A stretch of 60,670 nucleotides of DNA from Zoogloea oleivorans (GCA_030157785.1 JAOAUC010000034.1:1-60670), one strand, 5' to 3'. Positions 1 through 8,950 are shown, counted from the stretch's first letter. Notes: generated by a model not told the origin, from the letters alone. Translations and numbers: made by a program.

Positions 1-31
1 GTCGCAGGTTCAAATCCTGCCCCCGCAACCC
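1..31 (+). tRNA. 3' end of a tRNA gene, probably initiator tRNA-fMet
   Basis: The window opens inside a tRNA. Positions 4-20 form a 5-bp T-stem (GCAGG/CCTGC) around the T-loop TTCAAAT. The 3' acceptor strand CCCCGCA and an A discriminator follow. The CCCCGCA-A ending matches bacterial initiator tRNA, where A72 is unpaired with C1. The 5' half lies outside the window, so neither the anticodon nor the C1-A72 mismatch can be seen. The encoded end reads CCCA rather than a clean CCA. Confidence 0.75.
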
Positions 32-39
32 AATTAAGC

Positions 40-73
40 AAAAAGCCCAATCACTTCGGTGGTTGGGCTTTTT
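40..73. terminator. Rho-independent terminator, likely bidirectional
   Basis: A stem of about 15 bp (one G-U pair) is closed by a TTCG tetraloop, with a run of A on the left and T on the right. On the plus strand it ends the tRNA transcript. On the minus strand it can end the lysR gene whose stop is at 90. Confidence 0.9.
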
Positions 74-89
74 GCTTTCTGTCGTCAGC

Positions 90-1004
90 TCAGGCCTCTG
101 CCCGCAGGCTGGGCGGCGTCTTCCTGTAGTCATCGACCGTTTCCAGAAACGCGGCCAGGATCGGCGACTGGTCGCCCTTGCGGTAGATGCAGCTCAGATC
201 CACGCAGAAATTGGGCGGGGTGTCGGTGAGCGGCAGGTAGACCACGCCGGGAAACTGCAGCGTGGTGGCCGATTCGGGTACCAGGCAAACGCCGAAGCCG
301 CCCGCCACCAAGGCTACGCCGGTGACCGCATCGCCTACCTCCTGCGAGATCTGCGGCTGGAATCCGCTTTCGCTGCACAGGCCGATCACCCGGTCGATGA
401 AGCTCGGGCGTGCGCCAGTCGGGAAGACAACCAGCGGGTGATCCTGCAGATCGGCGAAGCGGATGCTTGGCTGGCGGGCGAGGGCGTGGTCGGCACGCAC
501 GGCCAGCAGCAGGTCTTCGATGGCCACCTGCTGGACACCGATATCCTCCAGCGGGGTCAGCATGCGGTTGAAGCCGACCGAGATGCGGCGCTGGCGCAGG
601 GCTTCGATCTGCTCGGCCTTGGTCATGGTGTGCAGCACCACCTTCACGTCCGGATGATGGGTGCGAAAGGCCAGCAGCAGTTTGGGGATGGCGTCGAGGA
701 TGGCCGAGCCGAAGATGGCCACGTCGAGGCGCCCGAGCTTGCCCTGGCCGGCTCGCTGGGTGCGCTCGGTGGCCTGTTCGACCAGCGAGCGGATGTTGCG
801 CGCTTCCTCCAGAAAGAGCTCGCCGGCCTGGGTCAGTTCCATGCCCCGCGGCGTGCGGATGAACAGCGTGACACCGAGTTCCTCTTCAAGCTGCTGGATC
901 TGCCGGGTCAGGGGCGGCTGGGATATGTGCAGGCGCGCCGCGGCCCGTCCGATGTTCTCCTCTTCGGCGACGGCGACGAAGTAGCGCAGGTGGCGCAGAT
1001 CCAT
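90..1004 (-). CDS. LysR-type transcriptional regulator, BenM/CatM/CatR-like
   Basis: A 304-residue LysR-family activator. The start at 1004 gives MDLRHLRYFVAVAEE and has a GGAGA ribosome site just upstream; an in-frame start 15 codons earlier lacks this. Residues 1-60 form the winged HTH (AAARLHISQPPLTRQIQQLE), very close to BenM/CatM. The effector-binding domain fills about residues 90-295. It is divergent from the envelope operon starting at 1196. The intergenic region holds an ATAC-N7-GTAT box, the BenM/CatM-type recognition pattern, and a second copy of that site lies before dmpC at 30748. The inducer is unknown; a muconate-like or hydroxymuconate-like ring-fission metabolite is plausible by family analogy. 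Confidence 0.85.
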   Translation of the reverse strand: MDLRHLRYFVAVAEEENIGRAAARLHISQPPLTRQIQQLEEELGVTLFIRTPRGMELTQAGELFLEEARNIRSLVEQATERTQRAGQGKLGRLDVAIFGSAILDAIPKLLLAFRTHHPDVKVVLHTMTKAEQIEALRQRRISVGFNRMLTPLEDIGVQQVAIEDLLLAVRADHALARQPSIRFADLQDHPLVVFPTGARPSFIDRVIGLCSESGFQPQISQEVGDAVTGVALVAGGFGVCLVPESATTLQFPGVVYLPLTDTPPNFCVDLSCIYRKGDQSPILAAFLETVDDYRKTPPSLRAEA

Positions 1005-1047
1005 TTTCTCTCCTTTTTTCCGGTGTGGCCGGATACCGGATTCGATC

Positions 1048-1112
1048 ATACCCAGAAGGTATTGGTGAGGGGAAATAATGGTATTGGACGGTAATCCTCC
1101 CGAGCGATAACT
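1048..1112 (+). promoter_or_regulatory. LysR-type operator and promoter for the 1196-8950 operon
   Basis: ATAC-CCAGAAG-GTAT (1048-1062) fits the ATAC-N7-GTAT box of BenM/CatM regulators. GGTATT occurs at 1058 and again at 1080, 22 bp (two helical turns) apart. The second copy belongs to GGTATTGGACGGTA and overlaps a -35-like TTGGAC (1084-1089). After a 17-bp spacer comes GATAAC (1107-1112), a 4/6 match to the -10 consensus. The same arrangement recurs at 30617-30663. Confidence 0.7.
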
Positions 1113-1195
1113 TGCGTTCCAACCCGCCGCGCAACAGGCCCAAGACCTTTACCGCGAGACGGGCAACAAGACACACCACGCATGAGGAGGAAGAC

Positions 1196-2884
1196 ATGAA
1201 CAAGCGTTCTTGCAGGAAAGGTGCGCCCCTGCCGTTTGCTGTGCGAAACGGTCGCCTGGTGGCGGCCATTGCCGCCGCCGCGGCCCTGCTGGCCAGTGGC
1301 GGAGCCGCCGCCGTCCCGATCGATACCGGCAACACGGACGTCATGATGTCCTGGGACAACACGCTCAAGTACAGCGCCGCCTGGCGCGTGCGTGACGTGA
1401 AATCATCGGTGGCCGACAACTCCATCGGCCCTCAGGCCAACACCAACGACGGCGATCTCAACTTTGGCAAGGGCCTGATCTCCAACCGCCTCGACCTGCT
1501 CTCCGAACTGGAATTCCGCTACAAGAAGGAATTCGGTGCGCGGATCAGCGGTGCAGCGTGGTACGACGACGTTTACAACCGCGGCAACGACAACCCGGGT
1601 GCCCTCGGTGGCGCGCTGGTCAATTCCCGCACCGCCGGCTACGACGAATTCACCCGCGACACGGCACGCTTGCACGGCCGTAAGGTCGAGCTGATGGATG
1701 CCTTCGTGTATGGCAACTTCGCGGCGGGCGATACCGCCGTTAACGTGAAGGGTGGCCGCTTCACCCAGCTCTACGGCGAGAGCCTGTTCTTCGGCAGCAA
1801 CGGCATTGCCGGCGCCCAGACGCCCCTCGACCTGATCAAGGCCCTGTCGGTGCCGAACTCCCAGTTCAAGGAAATCGCCCGCCCGGTGGGCCAGGTATCC
1901 ACGCTGGTGCAGCTCAGCCCCACCGTGTCGATCGGCGCCTACTACCAGCTCGAATGGCGCAAGTCGCGCCTGCCGGCAGCCGGCAGCTACTTCAGCTTTG
2001 CCGACTTCGTGGACGAGGGCGGCGAGTCGCTGATTCTCGGACCAGGCGCCGTGGTCTTCCGTGGCCGCGACATCGAGCCGCGCAATTCCGGGCAGGGTGG
2101 CTTCCAGGCCAAGTTCAAGTCGGGTGACTTCGAGTACGGCCTTTATGCCGCCCAGTACCACGACAAGATGCCCCAGTTCTATGCCCGTCCGGGGGTCAAT
2201 GTGCGGGCCGGCAGCATCGGCGATTACGTCCAGGTGTTTGCCGAAAACATCCGCACCGTCGGCGCCAGCATCAGCACCCTGGTCGGCGAGACCAACGTGG
2301 CCGCTGAGCTGTCCTTCCGCGACAACATGCCCCTGGTGGCTTCCGGCAACGCGGTGATTGCCGGCGCCGACGCCAACGGCAAGAACCGCAACGCCTACCC
2401 CACCGGCAAGACGATGCACCTCAACGTGTCGGCGATCAGCGTGATGGGCGCCAGCGCCCTGTGGGAAGGCGCGTCCTTCCTCGGCGAGTTCGCCTTCAAT
2501 CGCCGCCTCAGCGTCAGTGACAACGCCAGCCAGCTTGACCCGCTGGCCACCAAGGACGCCAGCGCGATCCAGTTCATCTTCCAGCCGGAATACTTCCAGG
2601 TGCTGCCGGGTATCGACCTGCAGGTGCCCATCGGCATGAGCTACGGCATCAGTGGCCGCTCGTCGGTGAATGGCGCGCTGTTTCCGGCCGAGCAGGGCGG
2701 CAACGTCAGCATCGGCGTGAAGGGCGACTACCAGAAGACCTGGCAGGCGGGCCTCAACTACACCCACTACATCGGCTCGGCCGGTTCGGTGGTGCGTTAC
2801 GGCACGGCCGTGCCCGAGCTGTCCTACCAGAACTTCCATGGCGACCGGGACTTCGTGTCCCTGTCCGTCCAGCGCACCTTCTGA
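1196..2884 (+). CDS. DUF1302 family outer-membrane protein
   Basis: A 562-residue DUF1302 protein, presumed outer-membrane beta-barrel. The start at 1196 follows GAGGAGGAAGAC; upstream in-frame codons are unlikely. An N-terminal basic stretch and Ala-rich hydrophobic segment (about residues 16-40) look like a signal peptide. The mature part opens with SWDNTLKYSAAWRV and ends with an aromatic-terminated strand (SLSVQRTF), typical of barrels. A paralogue of almost the same size is at 18384. It is followed directly by a DUF1329 gene, the usual partner. The molecular function is not established; passage of hydrophobic substrates across the outer membrane is an inference from context. Confidence 0.85.
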   Translation: MNKRSCRKGAPLPFAVRNGRLVAAIAAAAALLASGGAAAVPIDTGNTDVMMSWDNTLKYSAAWRVRDVKSSVADNSIGPQANTNDGDLNFGKGLISNRLDLLSELEFRYKKEFGARISGAAWYDDVYNRGNDNPGALGGALVNSRTAGYDEFTRDTARLHGRKVELMDAFVYGNFAAGDTAVNVKGGRFTQLYGESLFFGSNGIAGAQTPLDLIKALSVPNSQFKEIARPVGQVSTLVQLSPTVSIGAYYQLEWRKSRLPAAGSYFSFADFVDEGGESLILGPGAVVFRGRDIEPRNSGQGGFQAKFKSGDFEYGLYAAQYHDKMPQFYARPGVNVRAGSIGDYVQVFAENIRTVGASISTLVGETNVAAELSFRDNMPLVASGNAVIAGADANGKNRNAYPTGKTMHLNVSAISVMGASALWEGASFLGEFAFNRRLSVSDNASQLDPLATKDASAIQFIFQPEYFQVLPGIDLQVPIGMSYGISGRSSVNGALFPAEQGGNVSIGVKGDYQKTWQAGLNYTHYIGSAGSVVRYGTAVPELSYQNFHGDRDFVSLSVQRTF

Positions 2885-2906
2885 TCAGAATTAAAAGGAG
2901 ACATCC

Positions 2907-4259
2907 ATGAGCAACAAGACGATTCTCGCCACCGCGCTGGTGGCCCTGCTGGCCGGTGGCCAGGCCGCCCACGCCGCGGTTAGCGCCGACGAAGCCGCCA
3001 AGCTGAAAACCACCCTGACCCCGCTGGGCGGCGAGAAGGCCGCCAACAAGGACGGCAGCATTCCGGCCTGGACCGGCGGCATCACCAAGGCGCTGCCCGG
3101 CAAGAAGCTGGGCGCCATCCCGACCCAGATCTTCGCCGACGAAAAGCCGCTGTTCCAGGTCAACGCCAAGAACGCCGCCCAGTACGCCGATCTGCTCTCC
3201 GACGGCACCAAGGCCCTGCTCGCCAAGTACCCCGAAACCTTCCGCATCGACGTCTACCCCAGCCACCGCACGGCCGCCGCGCCGCAGGAGGTGTACGACA
3301 ACGTGGCCAGGAACGCCACCCGTTGCAAGACCAAGGACGGCGGCTACTCGCTCGAAGGCTGTATTGGCGGCACGCCCTTCCCGATTCCGAAGGAAGGCGT
3401 CGAGGTGATGTGGAACTACCTGATGCGCCTCGAAGCCGAGTCCATCGAGTACCGCTTCAAGAACGTCGTCGGCAATGCCGATGGCACCAAGACCCTGGCC
3501 ACCCGCAACGAGATCGCCTTCCAGTACCCCCAGTACTACAAGGACGCGACCCCCGAAAGCTGGTCCGGCGAATACGCCATCCTGCGCTTCAACACCCTGG
3601 AGCCGCCGTTCAAGGCCGGTGAGTCGCTGGTCATCCGCGACAGCATCGACATGAAGCAATCGCGCCAGGCCTGGCAATACCTGGTGGGCCAGCGCCGCGT
3701 GCGGCGTGCGCCGACGGTGTCCTACGACACGCCTGATTTCGTGGCTTCCGGTGCCAACTACTTCGATGAAGTGCAGGGCTTCTTCGGTGCCCTCGACCGC
3801 TTCCAGTGGAAGCTCATCGGCAAGAAGGAAATGCTGATTCCCTACAACAACAACGGCTTCGTCGGCGCCAAGCTCGACGATGCCATCGGCAAGCACCACC
3901 TCAACCCGGACGTGGTGCGCTGGGAAAAGCACCGCGTGTGGGTCGTCGAAGCCAACGTGGCAGCCGGCAAGCGTCACGCCGTGCCCAAGCGCAAGTACTA
4001 CCTCGACGAAGACACCTGGCTGATCGGTCTGGTTGATGGTTTCGATGCCGAGGGCAAGCTGTGGCGCACCACCCAGGTCACGCCTTTCGTGGTGCCTTCG
4101 TTGCCGGGCACGATGATGAAAACCTCCACGGTGTTCAACCTGCAGGCCAACACGATGAGCGTCATCCAGGCGCTTAACGACGAGGACTTCAAGATCGTGC
4201 CGCGCAAGAAGGAAACCTACTTCACCGGCGATGCCGTTGCCGCCGAAGCTGCACGCTGA
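2907..4259 (+). CDS. DUF1329 family periplasmic/outer-membrane-associated protein
   Basis: A 450-residue DUF1329 (LolB-like fold) protein. Residues 1-23 form a signal peptide ending AHA, and the mature part starts AVSADEAAKL. The family-typical segment NKDGSIPAWTGG is at about residues 47-58. A good ribosome site (AAAAGGAG) precedes it and it lies 22 bp after the DUF1302 gene, so the pair is translationally linked. Its paralogue is at 20055. DUF1329 proteins are predicted to bind lipid-like ligands in the envelope. A role carrying hydrophobic aromatic compounds or lipids between the barrel and the inner-membrane MMPL protein is inferred. Confidence 0.85.
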   Translation: MSNKTILATALVALLAGGQAAHAAVSADEAAKLKTTLTPLGGEKAANKDGSIPAWTGGITKALPGKKLGAIPTQIFADEKPLFQVNAKNAAQYADLLSDGTKALLAKYPETFRIDVYPSHRTAAAPQEVYDNVARNATRCKTKDGGYSLEGCIGGTPFPIPKEGVEVMWNYLMRLEAESIEYRFKNVVGNADGTKTLATRNEIAFQYPQYYKDATPESWSGEYAILRFNTLEPPFKAGESLVIRDSIDMKQSRQAWQYLVGQRRVRRAPTVSYDTPDFVASGANYFDEVQGFFGALDRFQWKLIGKKEMLIPYNNNGFVGAKLDDAIGKHHLNPDVVRWEKHRVWVVEANVAAGKRHAVPKRKYYLDEDTWLIGLVDGFDAEGKLWRTTQVTPFVVPSLPGTMMKTSTVFNLQANTMSVIQALNDEDFKIVPRKKETYFTGDAVAAEAAR

Positions 4260-4278
4260 TCTTTTCCTCCACGCCTGA

Positions 4279-4309
4279 CCGGCACGCGCCTCGCGGGGCG
4301 CGCTGCCGG
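4279..4309 (+). other. Strong GC-rich intercistronic hairpin
   Basis: CCGGCA-CGCGCC pairs with GGCGCG-(C)-TGCCGG around a short loop, giving 12 base pairs with one bulge, between the DUF1329 and propeller genes. No T-run follows, so it is more likely an mRNA-stability or partial-attenuation element than a full terminator. Confidence 0.5.
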
Positions 4310-4360
4310 CAGACGAAATCTTCTCTGCGGTCCGCCGTGGCCCGGGAACAGGTATTCAAG

Positions 4361-5479
4361 ATGCAAGCCCTCATCTCCGGTCGTCGGTCGGTCCGCCTGG
4401 CCGCGACCCTCTCATTCCTCGCGCTGGCCGTGCCCGCCGCCTGGGCCGCCGAAAGCCGCGCCGTGGCCGACCTGCTGGCCCAGCCCGCTCAGGCCAACAC
4501 CCGCGCCGTTCATTCGCTGCAACTGTCGGTGGCGCGTGCCGGCACGCGGCTGGTGTCGGTCGGCGAGCGCGGTCTGGTGCTGCTGTCCGACGATGGCGGC
4601 AAGAGCTGGCGGCAGGCCAAAAGCGTACCGGTCAGCGTCGCGCTGACCTCGGTGCATTTCGTTTCCGACAAGCTCGGCTGGGCCGTTGGCCACAGCGGCG
4701 TCGTGCTGCACAGCGCCGACGGCGGTGACACCTGGCTCCGCCAGCTCGACGGCCTGAAGGCCGCACAGATCGTTGCCGAAAACGCTCGCACTCTGGCCGC
4801 TGCCGGCGGCGATGGCGCCGCCCGTCACCTGCGTGAAGCCGAAGGCCTGCTGCAGGACGGCCCCGACAAGCCCTTCCTCGGCGTGTATTTCGCCGATGCC
4901 AAACAGGGCTGGATTGTCGGTGCCTACGGTCTGGCCCTCGCCACCGTTGATGGTGGCGTGAGCTGGCAATCGCTGATGGGGCGCATCCCCAATGCCGGCG
5001 GCAAGCATCTCTACGCCGTGCGCCAGGCTGCCGGCAGCCTGCTGATGGCCGGCGAGCAGGGCGTGCTGTTCCGCTCGACCGATGGTGGCGCCAGCTTCCA
5101 GAAGATCGCCACGCCTTACGCCGGCACCTTCTTCGGCGCGCTACCGGTGGGCACCAATGGACTCCTCGCTTACGGCCTGCGCGGCAATGCCTGGCGCAGC
5201 GACGACGGCGGTGCCAACTGGGTGCGCCTCGAACTGCCCCAGCCGGTGACGCTGACCGCCGCCCTCAAACTCGCCGATGGCGGTCTGCTGCTCGCCGACG
5301 AAAGCGGCCGGCTGCTGCGCGGCGATGCCGGCGCCACCCGTTTTGCTCCGCTGGCGGCGGCGCCACGCGCCGGCCTCACCGGCATGGTCCAGGCTGCCGA
5401 CGGTGGCCTGGTGGTTTCCGGGGCTCGCGGCGTCAGCCGCATCGAGCCCGCAACCCTTACTGCGGAAGCACAGAAATGA
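4361..5479 (+). CDS. YCF48-like / BNR-repeat beta-propeller protein, exported
   Basis: A 372-residue protein with a signal peptide (RRSVRLAATLSFLALAVPAAWAAE). At least five Asp-box-type motifs follow: SDDGGKSW, SADGGDTW, TVDGGVSW, STDGGASF and SDDGGANW. They mark a beta-propeller of the YCF48/Photosystem II stability factor-like group. The start at 4361 precedes the signal peptide; a GTG 24 nt upstream is possible. The stop overlaps the MMPL start (ATGA at 5476), implying coupled translation. Propellers of this kind accompany MMPL transporters and DUF1302/DUF1329 genes; a periplasmic scaffold or assembly role is an inference. Confidence 0.8.
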   Translation: MQALISGRRSVRLAATLSFLALAVPAAWAAESRAVADLLAQPAQANTRAVHSLQLSVARAGTRLVSVGERGLVLLSDDGGKSWRQAKSVPVSVALTSVHFVSDKLGWAVGHSGVVLHSADGGDTWLRQLDGLKAAQIVAENARTLAAAGGDGAARHLREAEGLLQDGPDKPFLGVYFADAKQGWIVGAYGLALATVDGGVSWQSLMGRIPNAGGKHLYAVRQAAGSLLMAGEQGVLFRSTDGGASFQKIATPYAGTFFGALPVGTNGLLAYGLRGNAWRSDDGGANWVRLELPQPVTLTAALKLADGGLLLADESGRLLRGDAGATRFAPLAAAPRAGLTGMVQAADGGLVVSGARGVSRIEPATLTAEAQK

Positions 5480-7875
5480 GCCACGCTCACGACATTCCCG
5501 AAGGCGTGGTGATCCGCGACATAGCGGATTTCGACACCCGCTCCGGCACGCTCCCCGAGCGCCTGCTGTTCAACAACCGGCTGGTCATCGTCGTGTTGTG
5601 CGCGCTGATCAGCGCAGTGCTCGGCTACAAGGCCCTCGGCCTGTCGCTGAACGCCGCGTTCGAGAAGATGATCCCGACGAAGCACCCGTACATCGTCAAC
5701 TTTCTCGAAAACCGCGGCCAGCTGGCGGGCATGGGCAACAGCCTGCGCATCGCCATCGAAGCTAAAAACGGTGACATCTTCGACCCGGAATACCTCGACA
5801 CGGTGAAGAAGATCTCCGACGAGCTGTTCCTGTACCCCGGCGTCGACCGCCCCTACATGAAGTCCTTGTGGACGCCGTCGGTGCGCTGGACCGGCGTGAC
5901 CGAGGAAGGGCTCGACGGCGGCCCGGTGGTGCCCGACGACTACGACGGTTCTCCCGCAAGTCTGGCCCAGGTGCGCCTCAACGTGGAGCGCTCCGGCGAG
6001 ATCGGCCAGCTGGTCGCCGCCAACTACAAGTCGAGCATCGTGCTGGTGCCACTGCAGGACAAGGTGGCCGAAAGCGGTGCGCGCATCGATTACCACGAGC
6101 TCTCGCAACGCATCGAAGCCCTGCGCGCCAAGTACGAGTCCGACAAGATCGCCATCCACGTCACCGGCTTCGCCAAGGTGGTCGGCGATCTGATCGAAGG
6201 CCTGCAGCAGGTGCTGCTGTTCTTCGCTGCCGCCATCGCCATCTGCACCGCGGTGCTGTTCTGGTACACCCGCTGCTGGCGCAGCACCCTGCTGGTGGTG
6301 CTGTGCTCGATGATCGCCGTGCTGTGGCTGCTCGGCCTCTTGCCCACGCTGGGCTACGAGCTCGATCCCTACTCGGTGCTGGTGCCCTTTCTGGTCTTTG
6401 CCATCGGCATGAGCCACGGCGCCCAGAAGATGAACGGCATCATGCAGGACGTGGGCCGCGGCACCCACAAGCTGGTGGCGGCGCGCTACACCTTCCGGCG
6501 TTTGTTCCTGGCCGGCATGACGGCGCTGCTGGCCGACGCGGTGGGCTTTGCGGTGCTGATGGTGATCGACATCCAGGTGATCCAGGATCTGGCCATCACC
6601 GCCAGCATCGGTGTGGCCGTGCTGATCTTCACCAACCTCGTGCTGCTGCCGATCCTGCTCAGCTACACCGGCGTCAGCCCCGAGGCCGCCCGCCGCAGCC
6701 TGCAGGCCGAAACGCTGGAAGCCGCCGACGGCAGCCACAGCAAGCATCCGTTCTGGGCTTTTCTCGATCTCTTCACCCAGCGCAAGTGGGCCACCATTGC
6801 CGTGCTGGCCGGCACCGCCATGGGCATCGCCGGGCTGGTGGTCAGCTTCCAGCTGAAGATCGGCGACACCGACCCCGGCGCGCCCGAGCTGCGTCCCGAC
6901 TCGCGCTACAACCGCGACAACGCCTACATCGTCGCCAACTACGCGGCCAGCAGCGACGTGTTCATCGTGATGGTGAAAACACCGCAATACGCCTGCGCCC
7001 ACTACGACACGCTGACCGCCGTCGATGAACTGGAGCGCCAGCTGCAGCAACTGCCCGGTGTCGAGGCTACCAGTTCGCTGGCCGGCCTTGCCAAGGTGGC
7101 CAATGCGGGCATGAATGAAGGCAGCCTGAAGTGGTCGGAAATCCCCCGCTCGCAGGACAACCTCAATGCCATCATCACCCGCGCCCCGCGCGAGATGTTC
7201 AACCAGAACTGCGACCTGCTGACGGTGTACGCCTACCTCAAGGACCACAAGGCCGACACCCTCAACAGCGTGGTCGGCGTCGTCGAAAGCTTTGCCGCCA
7301 GCCACGCCACGCCGGACTTGCGCATTCTCAACGCCGCCGGTAACGCGGGCATTGAGGCCGCCACCAACATCGTGGTGAAGAAGGCCAACGTCGAGATGCT
7401 CGGCCTCGTCTATCTGGCGGTGATTGTGCTGGCCTTCATCACCTTCCGCTCCTGGCAGGCGGTGATCTGCGCGGTGCTGCCGCTGATGCTCACCTCGGTG
7501 CTGTGCGAGGCCCTGATGGTGTGGCTCAACATCGGCGTCAAGGTCGCCACGCTGCCGGTGATTGCGCTGGGCGTGGGCATCGGCGTGGATTACGCGCTGT
7601 ACATCATGACGGTGACGTTGGCGCGCCTGAAGGGCGGCATGAGCCTCTCCGAGGCCTACTACAAGGCGCTGACCTTCACCGGCAAGGTGGTCGTGCTGAC
7701 CGGCATCACTCTCGGTATCGCTGTCGCCACCTGGGCCTGGTCGCCCATCAAGTTCCAGGCCGACATGGGCATCCTGCTCGCCTTCATGTTCATCTGGAAC
7801 ATGCTCGGCGCCCTGATCCTGCTGCCGGCGCTGGGCCACTTCCTGCTGCGCCCCAAGAAGCTCGTGACGGTGTAG
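5476..7875 (+). CDS. MMPL/RND family transporter
   Basis: A 799-residue inner-membrane protein with RND/MMPL topology. One TM helix lies at about residues 34-54 and a large periplasmic loop follows to about 245. Five closely spaced helices span about 248-400 (for example LLFFAAAIAICTAVLFWYT and VPFLVFAIGMSHG). Another helix is near 438-460, then a second periplasmic loop, and a final helix group spans about 640-790. Halves are related, as in RND pumps. It is translationally coupled to the propeller gene. It is the only energised component of the operon. Direction and substrate are not readable from sequence; hydrophobic aromatic or lipid substrates are inferred from the catabolic context. Confidence 0.85.
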   Translation: MSHAHDIPEGVVIRDIADFDTRSGTLPERLLFNNRLVIVVLCALISAVLGYKALGLSLNAAFEKMIPTKHPYIVNFLENRGQLAGMGNSLRIAIEAKNGDIFDPEYLDTVKKISDELFLYPGVDRPYMKSLWTPSVRWTGVTEEGLDGGPVVPDDYDGSPASLAQVRLNVERSGEIGQLVAANYKSSIVLVPLQDKVAESGARIDYHELSQRIEALRAKYESDKIAIHVTGFAKVVGDLIEGLQQVLLFFAAAIAICTAVLFWYTRCWRSTLLVVLCSMIAVLWLLGLLPTLGYELDPYSVLVPFLVFAIGMSHGAQKMNGIMQDVGRGTHKLVAARYTFRRLFLAGMTALLADAVGFAVLMVIDIQVIQDLAITASIGVAVLIFTNLVLLPILLSYTGVSPEAARRSLQAETLEAADGSHSKHPFWAFLDLFTQRKWATIAVLAGTAMGIAGLVVSFQLKIGDTDPGAPELRPDSRYNRDNAYIVANYAASSDVFIVMVKTPQYACAHYDTLTAVDELERQLQQLPGVEATSSLAGLAKVANAGMNEGSLKWSEIPRSQDNLNAIITRAPREMFNQNCDLLTVYAYLKDHKADTLNSVVGVVESFAASHATPDLRILNAAGNAGIEAATNIVVKKANVEMLGLVYLAVIVLAFITFRSWQAVICAVLPLMLTSVLCEALMVWLNIGVKVATLPVIALGVGIGVDYALYIMTVTLARLKGGMSLSEAYYKALTFTGKVVVLTGITLGIAVATWAWSPIKFQADMGILLAFMFIWNMLGALILLPALGHFLLRPKKLVTV

Positions 7876-7893
7876 GGGCGAATTCATTCGCCC
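7872..7893. repeat. REP element, AAT/ATT stem variant
   Basis: GTAG followed by GGGCGAATTCATTCGCCC, a solitary copy of the window's REP family. It carries A-T pairs where other copies have C-G. The TAG of its GTAG foot is the stop codon of the MMPL gene. Confidence 0.8.
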
Positions 7894-7921
7894 TCGGCCT
7901 TCAACACGGAGACAAAAGAAC

Positions 7922-8950
7922 ATGTACCGCCACCTGCTCGTACCCCTGGACGGTTCCGAACTGTCCACCAGCCTGGTCACCCAGGCCGTCGAATTCGCCC
8001 GCACGCTGGGCGCCCGCATCACCTTCTTCACCGCCCGTGAAGACGTCGGCAGCTCCGGTGACGGCGCGCTCTTGCGCAGCCTGTCGCCCGAAGCCTTCGT
8101 CGAAGCGGCGGCCGGCGAGGCCAGCGCCATTCTCGCCAAGGCGCTCGCCGCCGCCGGCGCCTTCGGGCTCACCAGCGACGCCGTGGCCCGCACCGGCGCG
8201 CGCCCCTTCGAGCTGATCCTCGACGTGGCCGCCGAGAAGGGCTGCGACCTGATCTTCATGGCATCGCACGGTCGCAAGGGCCTGAAAGCCATGATGCTCG
8301 GCTCGCAGACCCAGAAGGTGCTCGCCCACAGCACGCTGCCGGTGCTGGTGGCCAGTGTCGAGAGCAACGTGGCCGGCAGTGCCGCCGAAGCCGCCATCGG
8401 CATCATCAAGGACGAACACCGGGCCATCGCCGCCGTCATCAACGGCCTGCGCCGGCTCGCCGTGCAACTGCGTGAAGCCGGCGCCACGCCCGATCTCGAC
8501 TTCCTCGCCGCGATGGTGCATTACATCAAGGCCTTCCCCGAAGTGCTGCACCACCCCAAGGAAGAGCAGTTCCTCTTCAAGCTGCTGTCCCGGCGCACCG
8601 ATGAGGCCGCATCGCTGATCGCCTCGCTGGAGCAGGAGCACCGGGACGGCACCCGGCAGATCGACGACATCGAGACGCTGCTCGGCCAGTCCCGCAACGA
8701 TGCGCAGCAGTTCGGCGCGCTCGCTGCCGCCATCGAGCGCTTCACCGATGCCCAGTGGCGCCACCTCAGCGCCGAAGAGAAACTCATCCTCCCCGCCGCC
8801 CGCCGCTACCTCCTTGACGACGACTGGCGCGAGATCGAAACGGCCTTCCGCCAGAACGCCGAATTCCGGGTGGGTAGCGAGCGCGACGAGGCCTTCAAGC
8901 TGCTTTTCGTGCGCCTGATGAACATGGCATCGGAGGACGCCCGGACTTGA
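7922..8950 (+). CDS. Universal stress protein - hemerythrin fusion
   Basis: A 342-residue two-domain protein. Residues 1-145 are a UspA domain (VPLDGSELS at the N-terminus; SHGRKG...LGSQTQKVL as nucleotide-binding motif). Residues about 160-320 are a hemerythrin HHE domain with the expected diiron ligands: DEH, HHPKEE, EQEHRDG and H-x4-E (RHLSAEE). It lies 46 bp after the MMPL stop, across a REP element, and probably closes the operon. A role in sensing or buffering oxygen or nitric oxide while oxygenases run is plausible, but it could be a general stress protein. Confidence 0.85.
   Translation: MYRHLLVPLDGSELSTSLVTQAVEFARTLGARITFFTAREDVGSSGDGALLRSLSPEAFVEAAAGEASAILAKALAAAGAFGLTSDAVARTGARPFELILDVAAEKGCDLIFMASHGRKGLKAMMLGSQTQKVLAHSTLPVLVASVESNVAGSAAEAAIGIIKDEHRAIAAVINGLRRLAVQLREAGATPDLDFLAAMVHYIKAFPEVLHHPKEEQFLFKLLSRRTDEAASLIASLEQEHRDGTRQIDDIETLLGQSRNDAQQFGALAAAIERFTDAQWRHLSAEEKLILPAARRYLLDDDWREIETAFRQNAEFRVGSERDEAFKLLFVRLMNMASEDART

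Noticed and set aside
1040..1195. Sigma-54 promoter before the DUF1302-MMPL operon
   Set aside because: No GG-N10-GC pair with acceptable flanks was found; a sigma-70-like -35/-10 joined to the LysR-type box fits better.
5170..8487. 1105-codon open frame on the minus strand
   Set aside because: It is antisense to the MMPL and USP genes, made open by high third-position GC. The product is a low-complexity His/Gly/Arg-rich string with no domain.
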